From an uncultured Agathobacter sp. (lineage in GTDB: Bacteria > Bacillota > Clostridia > Lachnospirales > Lachnospiraceae), in contig CAMDYX010000003.1 in the NCBI GenBank assembly GCA_945910395.1, positions 41,399-105,398 of the forward strand: 64,000 nt of DNA, written 5' to 3'. The notes under the pieces are model-generated. The model did not search any database, was not told the DNA's origin, and worked only from the letters and a program-made list of their open reading frames with translations. Every line of letters starts with the position of its first letter. Position 1 is the first letter of the stretch. Below, in pieces: positions 42,791 through 53,164 of the stretch. Made by a program: the position numbers and the translations under genes.

Positions 42791-45043
42791 TTACAAATTG
42801 ATATGACAGGTTCTTGCAATGACATCCTTCTGCTGCTCCTTGGTAAGATCAATGAACTTTACTGCATATCCGGATACCCGAATGGTAAAGTTGGCATACT
42901 CTTCCTTCTCAGGATGCTCCATTGCATCAATCAGCTTCTCTCTCCCGAATACATTCACATTTAAGTGGTGTCCTCCCTGGTTAAAATATCCGTCCATTGC
43001 AGAAACAAGATTTTCCTTCTGTTCTTCAATATGATGACCAAGGGCATCCGGGCTGATGGTCTGTGTGTTGGAAATACCATCCAGTGCCCACTCATAGGGC
43101 ATCTTTGCCACAGAATTTAACGAGGCAAGAAGTCCCTCATTTTCTGCGCCGTAGGAAGGATTTGCTCCGGGGGATAAGGGTTCTCCTTCCTTTCTTCCGT
43201 CCGGCATAGAGCCGGTTGCCTTTCCATACACCACGTTGGAGGTGATGGTAAGAATTGAAGTGGTAGGCTTTGCATAGCGGTAGGTATGCTTTTCCTTGAT
43301 TTTTCCTATAAAGGTGCGAAGAAGCCATACTCCAATTTCATCTGCCCGGTCATCATCGTTTCCATATTTCGGAAAATCCCCTTCAATCTCATAATCCACC
43401 ACCAGACCGTTCTCATCACGGATTGCTTTTACCTTTGCATACCTGATAGCTGAAAGGGAATCAATGACATGGGAAAAACCCGCTATGCCCGTTGCAAAGG
43501 TTCTTCTTACATCGGTATCCAAAAGGGCAAGCTGTGCTGACTCATAGTAATATTTGTCATGCATATACTGAATGACGTTTAGCGTATTGACATACACCTC
43601 CGCAAGCCAGTCCATCATTGCATCATACTTTTCCATCACTTCCCCATAATCCAGATACTCGGAAGTGATAGGCTGATATTTCGGACCTACCTGAACCTTG
43701 CTCTTCTCATCAATTCCTCCGTTGATTGCATAAAGAAGACACTTAGCAAGATTTGCCCTTGCACCGAAGAACTGCATTTCCTTTCCGGTCTGGGTTGCAG
43801 ACACACAGCAGCAGATAGCATAGTCATCTCCCCATATGGGCTTCATAACATCATCATTCTCATACTGAATGGAGCTTGTTGTAATGGAGATATAGGCAGC
43901 GTACTTTTTAAAATTTTCCGGAAGATCCGCAGAATAGAGCACGGTAATGTTCGGCTCCGGTGACGGACCCATGTTTTCTAAGGTGTGAAGCACCCGGTAG
44001 TCGGTCTTTGTCACCATGGAGCGCCCGTCTACGCCGATGCCGGCAAGGGCGATCGTTGCCCAAACCGGATCTCCGGAGAACAATTCATTGTAGGAACCCG
44101 GACGGGCAAACTTTACCATCCGAAATTTCATGGTCAAGTGATCAATCAGCTCCTGTGCCTTAGACTCCGTAAGAATGCCCTTTTTCAGATCTCTTTCTAT
44201 ATAAATATCCAGAAAGGTACATACCCGGCCAATACTCATTGCCGCCCCGTTCTGGGTCTTGATGGCGGCAAGATATCCAAAGTAGGTCCACTGAACCGCC
44301 TCCTTTGCATTTTTGGCCGGTCTGGAAATATCGTAGCCATAAATCTTAGCCATTTCCTTCATACCGGAAAGGGCCCGGATCTGCTCCGAAAGCTCCTCCC
44401 GTTGGCGAATGTCTTCTTCCCGCATGCTTTTGTTTCCGCAGGCAAGCTTATCCGCTTCCTTCTCTTCGATCAGATGATCAATCCCATAGAGGGCAACCCG
44501 GCGATAGTCTCCGACAATCCTTCCCCTTCCATAGGTGTCCGGAAGTCCCGTGATAATCTTATTTTTTCTTGCTGCTCTCATGGTGGGAGTATAGGCATCA
44601 AATACCGCCTGATTGTGGGTCTTATGATATACCGTAAATATCTTGTGAAGCTCTTCGTCCGGAGTATATCCGTATTCTGTCAGGGATTTTTCTGCCATCT
44701 GAATACCACCGTAGGGCATAAATGCTCTTTTTAACGGCTTATCTGTCTGAAGTCCCACAATCTTTTCCAAGTCTTTCATGGACTCATGGATGTAGCCGGG
44801 TCCGTGGGAAGTAAGCGAAGATACAATATGAGTGTCCATATCAAGTACTCCGCCCTTTTTTCGTTCCTCCTTCTGGAGCCTCTGCAATTCCTTCCATAAC
44901 CGATCGGTAGCTTCTGTCGCAGGGGCTAAAAAGCTTTCATCTCCCTCGTAGGGAGTATAATTCTTCTGAATGAAGTCCCGGACATTGATTTCCTCCTTCC
45001 AGAGGCGTCCTTCAAATCCATCCCATTCCTCAAAATCAACCAT
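42791..45043 (-). CDS. pflB: Formate acetyltransferase (pyruvate formate-lyase)
   Basis: A 750-residue glycyl radical enzyme. The radical Gly725 is in RVSGYAV near the C-terminus, and the active-site cysteine pair is Cys412/Cys413 in [10 protein letters not shown]. It converts pyruvate and CoA to acetyl-CoA and formate, and fits an anaerobic mixed-acid fermenter. AAGGAG lies upstream of the ATG. pflA follows in the same operon. Confidence 0.98.
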   Translation of the reverse strand: MVDFEEWDGFEGRLWKEEINVRDFIQKNYTPYEGDESFLAPATEATDRLWKELQRLQKEERKKGGVLDMDTHIVSSLTSHGPGYIHESMKDLEKIVGLQTDKPLKRAFMPYGGIQMAEKSLTEYGYTPDEELHKIFTVYHKTHNQAVFDAYTPTMRAARKNKIITGLPDTYGRGRIVGDYRRVALYGIDHLIEEKEADKLACGNKSMREEDIRQREELSEQIRALSGMKEMAKIYGYDISRPAKNAKEAVQWTYFGYLAAIKTQNGAAMSIGRVCTFLDIYIERDLKKGILTESKAQELIDHLTMKFRMVKFARPGSYNELFSGDPVWATIALAGIGVDGRSMVTKTDYRVLHTLENMGPSPEPNITVLYSADLPENFKKYAAYISITTSSIQYENDDVMKPIWGDDYAICCCVSATQTGKEMQFFGARANLAKCLLYAINGGIDEKSKVQVGPKYQPITSEYLDYGEVMEKYDAMMDWLAEVYVNTLNVIQYMHDKYYYESAQLALLDTDVRRTFATGIAGFSHVIDSLSAIRYAKVKAIRDENGLVVDYEIEGDFPKYGNDDDRADEIGVWLLRTFIGKIKEKHTYRYAKPTTSILTITSNVVYGKATGSMPDGRKEGEPLSPGANPSYGAENEGLLASLNSVAKMPYEWALDGISNTQTISPDALGHHIEEQKENLVSAMDGYFNQGGHHLNVNVFGREKLIDAMEHPEKEEYANFTIRVSGYAVKFIDLTKEQQKDVIARTCHINL

Positions 45044-45140
45044 AATAGTTCTCCTTTTTCATACTCTTTTTATACTTGTGTGTCTGAATTCTGTGTATCA
45101 CTCAATCTATAGGGTATGGATTTAGAAAAATTTCTTGCAA

Positions 45141-45180
45141 AAAAAATGTGGAAAAGTATGGCAACTTTTCCACATTTTTT
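45141..45180. terminator. Strong bidirectional terminator
   Basis: AAATGTGGAAAAGT / ACTTTTCCACATTT form a near-perfect stem with A and T tracts at either end. It ends the patB-type unit on the minus strand. Confidence 0.9.
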
Positions 45181-45197
45181 AAATGACAATTTCGACT

Positions 45198-46364
45198 TTA
45201 TTTTTCAAGCAAAAAGAGCGAAACGCCTTCCTTCAATCGGTTCATACCATCCTCCACGTAGCATCTTGGGCACGCCACATTCAAGCGGATAAAGCTCTTT
45301 CCATCTCCGCCATACTCTTTTCCCTCACTTACAAAAAGCCCCGTCTTTTCACGTAAGAATCTGCTAAAGCTCTTAGAGTTCTCGGTAATCTTGCTTACAT
45401 CGATCCATAAAAGATAGGTTGCATGTCCGGACACGACAGAAAGAGACGGTATCTCATTTTTTACGAATTCCTCCACATACCTCCGGTTGGCTGTAGTGTA
45501 TGCATTTAGCTCTTCAAGCCAGGGCTCCCCCTCCTCAAAGGCGGCAACTGCTGCCTGTACCGCAAAGGTATTTGGCTCTGCCACTTCGTCGGTATTTAAT
45601 GCTCTCCATACCTTATGGCGAAGCAGCGGATTTGGAACAGATACTGCTGCGGTCTGCAGTCCTGCGATATTAAAGCACTTCGTCGGTGCTATACAGCTTA
45701 CACTGATATCTTTGCAAACCTCGGATACCGACGCAAAGGGAACATATTCATACCCCGGCTCCGTTAAATCACAGTGGATTTCATCTGAAATCACCGTTAC
45801 ACCATATTTTTTGCAGAGCTCTCCCACCCGTGCTAACGTTTCCTTATCCCAGATTTTTCCCACCGGATTGTGGGGATTACAGAAAATCAAAAGGGAGGTC
45901 TGTGGGTTTACAAGCTTCTCCTCAAAGTCCTTCCAGTCGATTTCGTATGCTCCGTTTTCATATCTCAAATGTGACTGTAGGATGTTTCTTCCGTTGTTAT
46001 AGATAGAGTTAAAAAAGATATTGTACACCGGTGTTAAGACCAGCACGTTCTCCCCCACAGAGGTAAGCTTTCTTACGCAGGAGGAGATTGCCGGAACCAC
46101 TCCTGTACAAAAGATGAGCCATTCCTCCTCCATCTTAAAGTGATGGCGTTTGTCCCACCAGTTGATATAGGCCCGGCTCCATTCCTCCGGAATGATGTTA
46201 TAGCCATACACACCATTTTCCACTCTTTTTTCCAAAGCATGAATAATTGCAGGTGATGTTTGAAAATCCATGTCTGCAACCCACATGGGAAGCTCTCCTT
46301 CTTTGATATCCCACTTAAGGGAATTGGTATTTTTCCGGTCTACCGGCGTATCAAAATCGTACAT
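45198..46364 (-). CDS. PLP-dependent C-S lyase/aminotransferase (MalY/PatB family)
   Basis: A 388-residue fold-type I PLP enzyme. The pyridoxal lysine is in SCIAPTKCFNIAGLQ, and CNPHNPVGK and VISDEIHCDL are typical of the MalY/PatB group, many of which are cystathionine beta-lyases. AGGAGG overlaps the upstream stop codon, so it is translated together with the membrane spermidine-synthase-like gene. Confidence 0.92.
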   Translation of the reverse strand: MYDFDTPVDRKNTNSLKWDIKEGELPMWVADMDFQTSPAIIHALEKRVENGVYGYNIIPEEWSRAYINWWDKRHHFKMEEEWLIFCTGVVPAISSCVRKLTSVGENVLVLTPVYNIFFNSIYNNGRNILQSHLRYENGAYEIDWKDFEEKLVNPQTSLLIFCNPHNPVGKIWDKETLARVGELCKKYGVTVISDEIHCDLTEPGYEYVPFASVSEVCKDISVSCIAPTKCFNIAGLQTAAVSVPNPLLRHKVWRALNTDEVAEPNTFAVQAAVAAFEEGEPWLEELNAYTTANRRYVEEFVKNEIPSLSVVSGHATYLLWIDVSKITENSKSFSRFLREKTGLFVSEGKEYGGDGKSFIRLNVACPRCYVEDGMNRLKEGVSLFLLEK

Positions 46365-46373
46365 AACAACCTC

Positions 46374-47990
46374 CTAGTTCAGACTGTTCATCAGTCCCTC
46401 TATTCCCTGCTCTTTATAAATCGTTTTATAATAGCTTACTTCATCTTCAATCAGTTCGTCAATCACACGCATTCCAAGAAGCTCTACCGGAGCCTTGTCA
46501 TCCGTCATGATATAGGAGCCGGGTTCATATTTTACCAGATTTTCATCCACACGCTGCATCATGTCCAAAAGCTTTGCATCCTCCGGCAATAAACGATTTT
46601 TCGAAAAGCGTTCCCTCATGTCCGGGTCATTGGACGCAAAAAGCTCGCGATTTGTAGAATAGGCCACATCCACGGTATACACCTGTGAAAAAACAGAAGC
46701 AATCGTATCCGCAAGATACTGATTGATATTTCCTTCCTTTGTACCCCGCATGTTCATATTGACAACCATAACTCCATCTTCCTTTAAATGCTCCTTTACA
46801 AGTGTAAAGAACTCAACCGATGACATCTGGAAGGGAATCGTGATATCCTGGTAGGCATCCACCATGATCACATCATATTTAGTATCAATTGCATTCAAAT
46901 AAGCACGGCCATCATAGGTGGTAACCTTCACTTCCCCCGGAAGTTCAAAGTATTCTCTTGCCAGATCCGTAATCTTCTGATCGATTTCCACACCCTCCAT
47001 ATTCAGGTTGTCAAAATATCTCTGGCACTGGGTCGCATAGGTTCCGCTTCCCATTCCGAGAATCAGGACCTCTTTTCTTTTACTTCCGTTGTCCCAGTCA
47101 GTCATAAGGGGAGCGGCCATTGCATAGTCATAGTACATTCCGGTCAGTCCTTTATCCTTCCTGTACACGGACTGTACACCGAAAAGTACATTTGTAGAGA
47201 GCACAACCTCATCTTCATTCTCGTAAACCTGTAGATAATTATAGATGGATTCCCCCTCATAGGTTAAGTCAGTCTGCCAGAATGCGAAGCTGGTATCATG
47301 TCCGAAAATACAGCAGATCAGAAAAAGCGCAGTTCCCGCAAACAGCTTTTTCATCTGCCTGGGACACACCTTCGCACTTACAAAATAAATTCCCGAAAGA
47401 AGCAGTAGAATTCCTGCAAAAATCAGGAAGGTAACAGCTGTTCCAACGGCAGGAATACTGATAAAGGTCGGAACAAAGGTTCCGATAATACTGCCGATGG
47501 TATTGGAAGCATTTAAGGTTCCAACCGTTTTTCCGCTGTCATCCAGACTGTCTACCGTATACTTTACGAGGGATGGAGTAACAGTTCCCAGCAAAAAGAG
47601 TGGAAATACAAAAATGACTATACAGGCAACAAAGGCTGCAATGATCAGGAAATGATTACTTACAGAAAAAATCAAAAGCGCGGATATTCCAATGATCATG
47701 TATTTTCCCACCACAGGGATTGCCGCAATCCAGATTGCTGCAATTATGATTCTGCCATACAGTCTGTCCGGATTTGGATTTTTGTCCGCGCTGCGGCCAC
47801 CGTAAATATTTCCAAGTGCCATGGCAATCATAATGGTTCCGATAATGATGGTCCAGACAATCTGGGAAGAACTAAAATATGGTGCAAGCAGTCTGCTTGC
47901 GCCAAGCTCTACCGCCATTACAGACATTCCCGAAAAAAACTCCGTCAGATAAAGGTAAGTTTTGCTTTTTAAAATAGGTCTTGATTCCAT
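46374..47990 (-). CDS. Membrane protein with spermidine-synthase-like C-terminal domain
   Basis: A 538-residue protein with seven or eight helices in the first 240 residues, then a Rossmann domain of the SpeE class (LILGMGSGTYATQ, EIDQKITDLAR, DGRAYLNAIDTKYDVIMVDAY). Such fusions are widely annotated as spermidine synthase-like, but in few cases has activity been shown, so polyamine synthesis is not assumed. It is the first gene of a two-gene unit with the PatB-type lyase. Confidence 0.87.
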   Translation of the reverse strand: MESRPILKSKTYLYLTEFFSGMSVMAVELGASRLLAPYFSSSQIVWTIIIGTIMIAMALGNIYGGRSADKNPNPDRLYGRIIIAAIWIAAIPVVGKYMIIGISALLIFSVSNHFLIIAAFVACIVIFVFPLFLLGTVTPSLVKYTVDSLDDSGKTVGTLNASNTIGSIIGTFVPTFISIPAVGTAVTFLIFAGILLLLSGIYFVSAKVCPRQMKKLFAGTALFLICCIFGHDTSFAFWQTDLTYEGESIYNYLQVYENEDEVVLSTNVLFGVQSVYRKDKGLTGMYYDYAMAAPLMTDWDNGSKRKEVLILGMGSGTYATQCQRYFDNLNMEGVEIDQKITDLAREYFELPGEVKVTTYDGRAYLNAIDTKYDVIMVDAYQDITIPFQMSSVEFFTLVKEHLKEDGVMVVNMNMRGTKEGNINQYLADTIASVFSQVYTVDVAYSTNRELFASNDPDMRERFSKNRLLPEDAKLLDMMQRVDENLVKYEPGSYIMTDDKAPVELLGMRVIDELIEDEVSYYKTIYKEQGIEGLMNSLN

Positions 47991-47992
47991 AA

Positions 47993-48041
47993 TCTCCTCC
48001 CTGCCATAACAAAGGGAGGATCTGCATATGCAAATCCTCCC
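47993..48041 (-). promoter_or_regulatory. Possible SD-occluding switch before the SpeE-like gene
   Basis: On the minus strand GGGAGGAT and ATCCTCCC (48014-48041) form a stem of eight bases, lengthened by TGCATATGCA in the loop. The same CCTCCC (48014-48019) can also pair with the true ribosome binding site GGGAGG (47996-48001) of the downstream gene. The two pairings exclude each other. Confidence 0.4.
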
Positions 48042-48055
48042 AATAATTTAAGTTC

Positions 48056-48231
48056 CTTTTCGGAATTAGGTTCCTGAGAATGAACTTTGCTATTTGAATC
48101 AGAACGTTTAAAAAGCGTCAGCACTTAATGAGCAAGTACTTGCGAATTTAGTACCGCTACGCTTTTTACAAACGAGAGTGGGTTCTGATTCAAATATGCA
48201 AATTCATTCTCAGGAACCTGATTCAAAATGA
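48056..48231. repeat. A-type palindromic repeat A9
   Basis: A full-length A copy (TTTTCGGAATTAGGTTCCTG and the inverse ending CAGGAACCTGATT), core as in A2 and A3. It is directly 3' of cheY. Confidence 0.87.
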
Positions 48232-48249
48232 GAATAGTTTAATGCAAGT

Positions 48250-48606
48250 CTATACATACTTCTTGATACAATCAATAATTCTTTGTGATTCAAATGGCTT
48301 TACCACAAAATCCTTTGCCCCTGCGGCAATTGCAGCAAACACCTTATCCTGCTGTCCCATTGCGGATACCATAATAATCTTTGCAGACTCATCCGATTTT
48401 TTAATTTCTTTTACGGCAGCAATGCCGTCCATTTCCGGCATGGTAATATCCATAAGAACAATTTCCGGCCGGAAAATATCATAATTTTCTACTGCCTCGA
48501 TTCCATTCTGCGCTTCTGCTACGACCTTATGTCCGGCACCTTCCACTATTTTTTTCAAGGTCAGACGCATAAATGCGGCATCATCACAAAGCATTATTGT
48601 AGCCAT
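48250..48606 (-). CDS. cheY: CheY-like single-domain response regulator
   Basis: A 118-residue receiver only. The acidic pocket is LCDD (residues 8-9), the phosphorylated residue Asp53 (LMDITMPEMDG) and the Lys in VVKPF. It has no output domain, so it acts through binding as in chemotaxis. It starts five bases after the ABC ATPase, with AAAGGA inside that gene, so it is translated from the transporter transcript. The longer frame to 48672 lacks a binding site. Confidence 0.92.
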   Translation of the reverse strand: MATIMLCDDAAFMRLTLKKIVEGAGHKVVAEAQNGIEAVENYDIFRPEIVLMDITMPEMDGIAAVKEIKKSDESAKIIMVSAMGQQDKVFAAIAAGAKDFVVKPFESQRIIDCIKKYV

Positions 48607-48610
48607 ATTC

Positions 48611-49351
48611 TTATATCCTTTCTGCACTGTTGCGTAAAAATTGTATGGTTCTTTTTTCTTTTGGATGTTCAAAAAAATCCTTTGCGTTTCCTTCTTCTAC
48701 AACTACGCCATCCTCCATGAATATCACCCGGTCTGCAACATTTTTTGCAAATCCCATTTCATGGGTAACCACAATCATAGTCGTTCCTTCATCAGCCAGC
48801 TTTTTCATGACGGAAAGTACCTCCCCGGTAAGCTCGGGGTCAAGAGCCGATGTCGGTTCGTCAAACAGGATGACCTTCGGATCCAATGCTATCGCCCTCG
48901 CAATAGCCACCCGCTGCTGCTGTCCGCCGGAAAGCTGTGACGGATAAAAGGTACTGCGGTCTAACATTCCTACCTTTTCAAGGGCGGCCCTTCCAATGGA
49001 GACTGCCTCTTCCTTTTTCATTTTTCCTGCAACAATAAGGCCCTCCGTTACATTTTCCAGGGCAGTCTTATTGGCAAACAGATTATAGCTTTGAAAAACA
49101 AATCCCAGCTTTTTGCGAAGCTCATGAACCTCTCTTTTGGAGGCCTTTTTTAAAGAATACTCCATTCCATCCAGTAGCATCACGCCGGCATCTGCCCGCT
49201 CCAAAAATTCGATGCAGCGAAGCAGCGTCGTTTTTCCGGAACCGCTTGGACCAAGGATGGCAATAACATCCCCTTCGTTTACGGTAATATTGATATCTTC
49301 CAATACCTTTGTCTTACCAAAGGATTTTTTTACATTCTTAAGCTCCAGCAT
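48611..49351 (-). CDS. Polar amino acid ABC transporter, ATPase subunit
   Basis: A 246-residue ATPase with Walker [10 protein letters not shown], signature LSGGQQQR and Walker B VILFDEP, of the GlnQ/TcyN type. It starts three bases after the permease stop with AGGAAG upstream. Confidence 0.95.
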   Translation of the reverse strand: MLELKNVKKSFGKTKVLEDINITVNEGDVIAILGPSGSGKTTLLRCIEFLERADAGVMLLDGMEYSLKKASKREVHELRKKLGFVFQSYNLFANKTALENVTEGLIVAGKMKKEEAVSIGRAALEKVGMLDRSTFYPSQLSGGQQQRVAIARAIALDPKVILFDEPTSALDPELTGEVLSVMKKLADEGTTMIVVTHEMGFAKNVADRVIFMEDGVVVEEGNAKDFFEHPKEKRTIQFLRNSAERI

Positions 49352-49354
49352 GTA

Positions 49355-50017
49355 TTACCGCTTCCTTTCCATCCGCTTTTCCATGCGACTTTGCACAAAG
49401 GTCAAAATCGTACAGAAAATCAGATAAATCAAACCGGCTTCGCAATACAGCCAGAAATAATCATAGCTTCTTGCTGCTATCCGCTGGGCGGTGGCAAGAA
49501 TTTCTACAATAGCAACACTGTACGCAAGTGACGTATCCTTCACAAGTCCGATCAGCGAATTGGAAAGTGGAGGAAACGCCGTGCGAAATGCCTGTGGCAA
49601 AATGATCCGCACCATAGTCTGCCAGTAATTCATTCCCACACAATACCCTGCCTCCAGCTGTCCGGCCGGAACAGATTCGATGGCTGCCCGGATTGTCTCG
49701 GAGCAATAGGCTCCGACGCTTAATGAAAATACGATTACTGCGCTGGGAAATGCGGCCAGGGTGATCCCGATACTCGGTAAGCCAAAATAAACCACAAAGA
49801 GCTGTACGATCATTGGCGTTCCCCGGATGATCCACACATAAAATCTTGCAATCTGCTTAAGCACCGGAAGCTTTGCGGTCTGAACCATGGCGGTCATAAG
49901 TGCGATTCCGATTCCAATGGTAAAGGAGATCAAAGTAAGTGGTATCGTAACCTTAATTCCCACCGACAAAAGCTTTGGGAAGGACGTTATCAGCTCTTCA
50001 ATAATTCTACTATCCAT
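49355..50017 (-). CDS. Polar amino acid ABC transporter, permease subunit
   Basis: A 220-residue inner-membrane protein with five helices and the ABC EAA-type loop (EAGYCVGMNYWQTMVRIILP). It resembles cystine and other polar amino acid permeases. The gap to the binding protein gene is 12 bases. Confidence 0.94.
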   Translation of the reverse strand: MDSRIIEELITSFPKLLSVGIKVTIPLTLISFTIGIGIALMTAMVQTAKLPVLKQIARFYVWIIRGTPMIVQLFVVYFGLPSIGITLAAFPSAVIVFSLSVGAYCSETIRAAIESVPAGQLEAGYCVGMNYWQTMVRIILPQAFRTAFPPLSNSLIGLVKDTSLAYSVAIVEILATAQRIAARSYDYFWLYCEAGLIYLIFCTILTFVQSRMEKRMERKR

Positions 50018-50029
50018 GTCTGTTTTCTA

Positions 50030-50881
50030 CTATTCCTCTGAGGTTACATCGATTCCGAAATATTTCATAGAAATCTCGGAAAGCTCTCCGTTTGCGGCAG
50101 CCTGATCGAGGGCATCATTGATTGCTTCAACCAGTCTGTCATTTCCCTTTGCAACCGGAATATAAGAGCTTGGTTCCGGGTCTGAATATGCCGCAATCTT
50201 CACATCTGCATCCGGATTTTCCTTCATATAATCCGCAAAGGCCGTTACATAATTGAGGGTACAGTCCGCACGTCCGTTTAACACCTCCGAGATAGACTGA
50301 GCCATTGCATTAACCGGATCAAGGGTTGCGCCGTACTCCTGTGCGGTGGCTCCCCATGTACTGGTGGATTCGTTTGCCGCAATTTTTCCATCCAGATCTT
50401 CAAAGGAATTGATCTCGGTATTGTCGCCTCTTACAAGAATTCCACCCTGCACAAATGCATATGGCTTGGAAAAATCATACTTTTCGGCACGTTCCTCGGT
50501 ATATCCCACCTCATTGATAACGATATCAATCTGTCCTGCATCAAGGGCGGCAAAAATGGATGCCCACTCCATCTCCACATAACGGACTTCCACTCCCATA
50601 TATTTTGCTACTGCTGCAGCAACCTCTACATCAAATCCCACCAGATTGTCATTCTCATCGTGGTAGCTGTTTGGAGAATAAGTTCCCTCAGTCCCAACAA
50701 TAATATATCCTCTTTCAAGGATCTCATCCAAAAGATCCTTCGTAGTTTCGGACTCCGCTGTTACAGAATCCGCTGCTCCTGTCTGTCCGTTTTCTGCACT
50801 TTCACCTGCATTTCCAGAACCACATGCGGTCATCATAAATGCCATAACTGCAGTCAAAACCAATGCGGTCATCTTTTTCAT
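50030..50881 (-). CDS. Polar amino acid ABC transporter, substrate-binding lipoprotein
   Basis: A lipoprotein of 283 residues: signal helix, then lipobox MTAC with lipidated Cys20, then a family 3 binding domain (VGFDVEVAAAVAKYMG, DIVINEVGYTEERAEKYDFS). It is closest in feel to cystine-binding TcyK/FliY proteins, but the ligand cannot be read from the sequence. The start is the ATG after AGGAAG at 50881. Confidence 0.93.
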   Translation of the reverse strand: MKKMTALVLTAVMAFMMTACGSGNAGESAENGQTGAADSVTAESETTKDLLDEILERGYIIVGTEGTYSPNSYHDENDNLVGFDVEVAAAVAKYMGVEVRYVEMEWASIFAALDAGQIDIVINEVGYTEERAEKYDFSKPYAFVQGGILVRGDNTEINSFEDLDGKIAANESTSTWGATAQEYGATLDPVNAMAQSISEVLNGRADCTLNYVTAFADYMKENPDADVKIAAYSDPEPSSYIPVAKGNDRLVEAINDALDQAAANGELSEISMKYFGIDVTSEE

Positions 50882-50965
50882 TTTTTCTTCCTCTTTTCTT
50901 CTTGAACGATTCCTATATCCCCTAAACATATATTCCCATATATTATAACAAAATAATCTGATTTT

Positions 50966-51721
50966 TCAATGAAAAATAGGACTTTTATCCCGTTTTATTA
51001 GAGATAACGGAAGTTCCAGTCCCTGCTCCTCCAAAAGCTTCTGATCACAAAGGATTTCCTCCGTAGGACCATCTGCAACAATTTTTCCGTCCGATATCAG
51101 GATTGTCCGTTTGCAGGTATCCCATACAAAATCCAGATCATGGCTTGTAATGATCTTAAGATGCTCAAATTCGTTTAATATTTTAATCAGGTTTCTTCTG
51201 TTTTTCGGATCTAATGCAGCGCTTGGCTCATCCATCAGAATAATGTCCGGTGTCATGGAAAGGATCGTCGCAATGGACACAAGCTTCTTTTCTCCTCCCG
51301 ATAGCTGGTAGATTGGCTTATCCTTAAGCTCTGTAATATGCACCTTCTCTAAAGCTTCTGATACCCGGTGCTTTACTTCCGCCTCCGGAAGTCCGTAATT
51401 CTTTGGTGCAAAGGCCACATCCTGATAGACGTTCGTCATGAAAAGCTGACTGTCCGAATCCTGAAACACGTATCCGATTTTCTGGCGGATTTTGGCAAGA
51501 GTCTTCTTCTCCAATGGAATTTCTTCTACTCGTATGCTTCCGGTAAAATTAAGCTCCAAGCCCACCAGCAGCTTTAACAGAGTAGATTTTCCCACACCAT
51601 TTGCTCCGATAATTCCAATGGAATCCTTCTCGTTGGCAGTAAAGGTAATATCCCTTAAAATCGGTTCATCCTTATGATAGGAGAAATTCAAATTTTCAAC
51701 GGTTATGTGTATGTGACTCAT
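50966..51721 (-). CDS. ECF transporter ATPase (CbiO/NikO type)
   Basis: A 251-residue ATPase with Walker A GANGVGKST, signature LSGGEKK and Walker B IILMDEP. The GEKKLVSIATIL context is typical of the cobalt/nickel ECF ATPases. It lies downstream of the T-component gene with a long repeat block between. GGGAAAAG precedes the ATG. Confidence 0.92.
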   Translation of the reverse strand: MSHIHITVENLNFSYHKDEPILRDITFTANEKDSIGIIGANGVGKSTLLKLLVGLELNFTGSIRVEEIPLEKKTLAKIRQKIGYVFQDSDSQLFMTNVYQDVAFAPKNYGLPEAEVKHRVSEALEKVHITELKDKPIYQLSGGEKKLVSIATILSMTPDIILMDEPSAALDPKNRRNLIKILNEFEHLKIITSHDLDFVWDTCKRTILISDGKIVADGPTEEILCDQKLLEEQGLELPLSLIKRDKSPIFH

Positions 51722-51764
51722 CTTTTCCCACTTTCTATTTCTTAAATATTTTTATCCCATTTCG

Positions 51765-52176
51765 TAATTGTGTTCCTGAGAATGAATTTTGCTTCATGCT
51801 TAATTGGTAAATTGTATAATTTCGCCGGTTGATTTTCTTCCAGTACCTAAAATCTATGAAAAAAGCGGCATTTTAAGCGTTTTTTATGGTCGATTGTATG
51901 TTTTCGCTGGATCACTTTTAGCCTGTACCTAAGAAATTGCAAATATTAGGTATACCGCGAAGTCCACTCCTCAAAATAATACAATTCCCAGGAAAAATCC
52001 GCAATTTGTAGCTGTTTTTCAAGGATTTTAGGTATACGACAGTTCTAGCACCTCAAATCTTGCCAAATTCCACAATTCTGATTCAAATAATCCCATTTCG
52101 GAATTGTGTTCCCGAATGAATTTGCATATTTGAATCAGAACCCACTTTCGTTTGTAAAAAGCATAGGGGTACTTTT
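51765..52176. repeat. Composite B4 repeat with flanking A-type ends
   Basis: The block between the ECF T and A genes. A short A end (TTTCGTAATTGTGTTCCTGA) is followed by a full B unit from CATGCTTAATTGGTAAATTG (51796) to ACAATTCTGATTCAAAT (about 52085). A second A-like left half then follows (TTTCGGAATTGTGTTCCCGA to GTAAAAAGCATAGGGGTAC), which is truncated at the T-component stop. No gene lies here. Confidence 0.85.
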
Positions 52177-52178
52177 TC

Positions 52179-52979
52179 TTATATAAACCATGCTCCTACG
52201 ATTTGAAATACCGGGAATATGCGAAAAAGTACAAAAACTACACTCCACAGGAAAAGGAATACCGCATCCTTTACCTGAAATGCACAGGACTCATCAGGCC
52301 CAAATTCTCCCTGATATCCTCTTAAGCACATGCTCTCATATACTTCCTCCGCCCGGTCCATGCTTTTAAGCAGAAGCTGTCCCACAAGCGAGCCCCACGC
52401 GTCATGGCGGATTCCCTTTTGCTCCGGCGCACGAAGGGCATATGCCTGTGTGATTTTCTTAGTTTGTGCAAGCAGTACGGTAATATACCGATAGATCAGC
52501 AGAATCTGCGTTACCAGAAGCTTTGGAACGTGAAGAAGCCGCAGGGCATAGCAGATTTTTTCGATGGAGGTTGTGGCAATCAAAAGGTAAGATGCAAAAA
52601 CAGTAAGCACACCTTTTAGCATCAGGGACAACATGGAAAGCACTCCTCCGGAGAGCCCAACTGTTCCAACGTATAGCACAATTTCTCTATCAAAAAGCGG
52701 ATTTAGGATTCCCACAATACACACCAGCGGAAGCACGATTCGAAGACGATAAAGCGCTTCTTTGACGGAAATATCTCCCAGCATAAAAATAATGAGCGGA
52801 TACACTACCATGGATAATACCCCAAGGATATCATATTTGCGGAAAGATACCACCATAAAAATATAAAAAACAGTTAAAAACAACTTAACCAGTGGATGAA
52901 TCCGATTCATCCACTGGTCCTTCTCTGCCATCTGGCTTATATGTTCAATTTCATAGATTGCTTTCGAAATTTTACTCAT
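52179..52979 (-). CDS. ECF transporter T component (CbiQ/NikQ type)
   Basis: A 266-residue membrane protein with the T-component coupling motif in SMCLRGYQGEF (an A-R-G type triplet, here L-R-G). It joins the ATPase to the substrate-binding M component. The ribosome binding site is weak. Confidence 0.9.
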   Translation of the reverse strand: MSKISKAIYEIEHISQMAEKDQWMNRIHPLVKLFLTVFYIFMVVSFRKYDILGVLSMVVYPLIIFMLGDISVKEALYRLRIVLPLVCIVGILNPLFDREIVLYVGTVGLSGGVLSMLSLMLKGVLTVFASYLLIATTSIEKICYALRLLHVPKLLVTQILLIYRYITVLLAQTKKITQAYALRAPEQKGIRHDAWGSLVGQLLLKSMDRAEEVYESMCLRGYQGEFGPDESCAFQVKDAVFLFLWSVVFVLFRIFPVFQIVGAWFI

Positions 52980-53036
52980 GAACTATATCATTTTCCGTAC
53001 TCAAATACGGATTGCTTTCTTTTCGTTTTAGTTTTA

Positions 53037-53138
53037 TCCCATTTCGGAATTGTGTTCTCGAATGATTTTTGCTATTCGAATCAGAACGTTTAAAAAGCGT
53101 CGGCACTTAATGAGCGGAACGCAATTCCGGTAAGGGAC
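53037..53138. repeat. Truncated A-type repeat A10
   Basis: The left arm and left half of the core are present (TTTCGGAATTGTGTTCTCGA to GCGTCGGCACTTAATGAGC), then the sequence jumps to a short right end GAACGCAATTCCGG. It lies between the M and T component genes. Confidence 0.85.
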
Positions 53139-53164
53139 TAAAGTTTTGTATCTCAAAATAGGAA

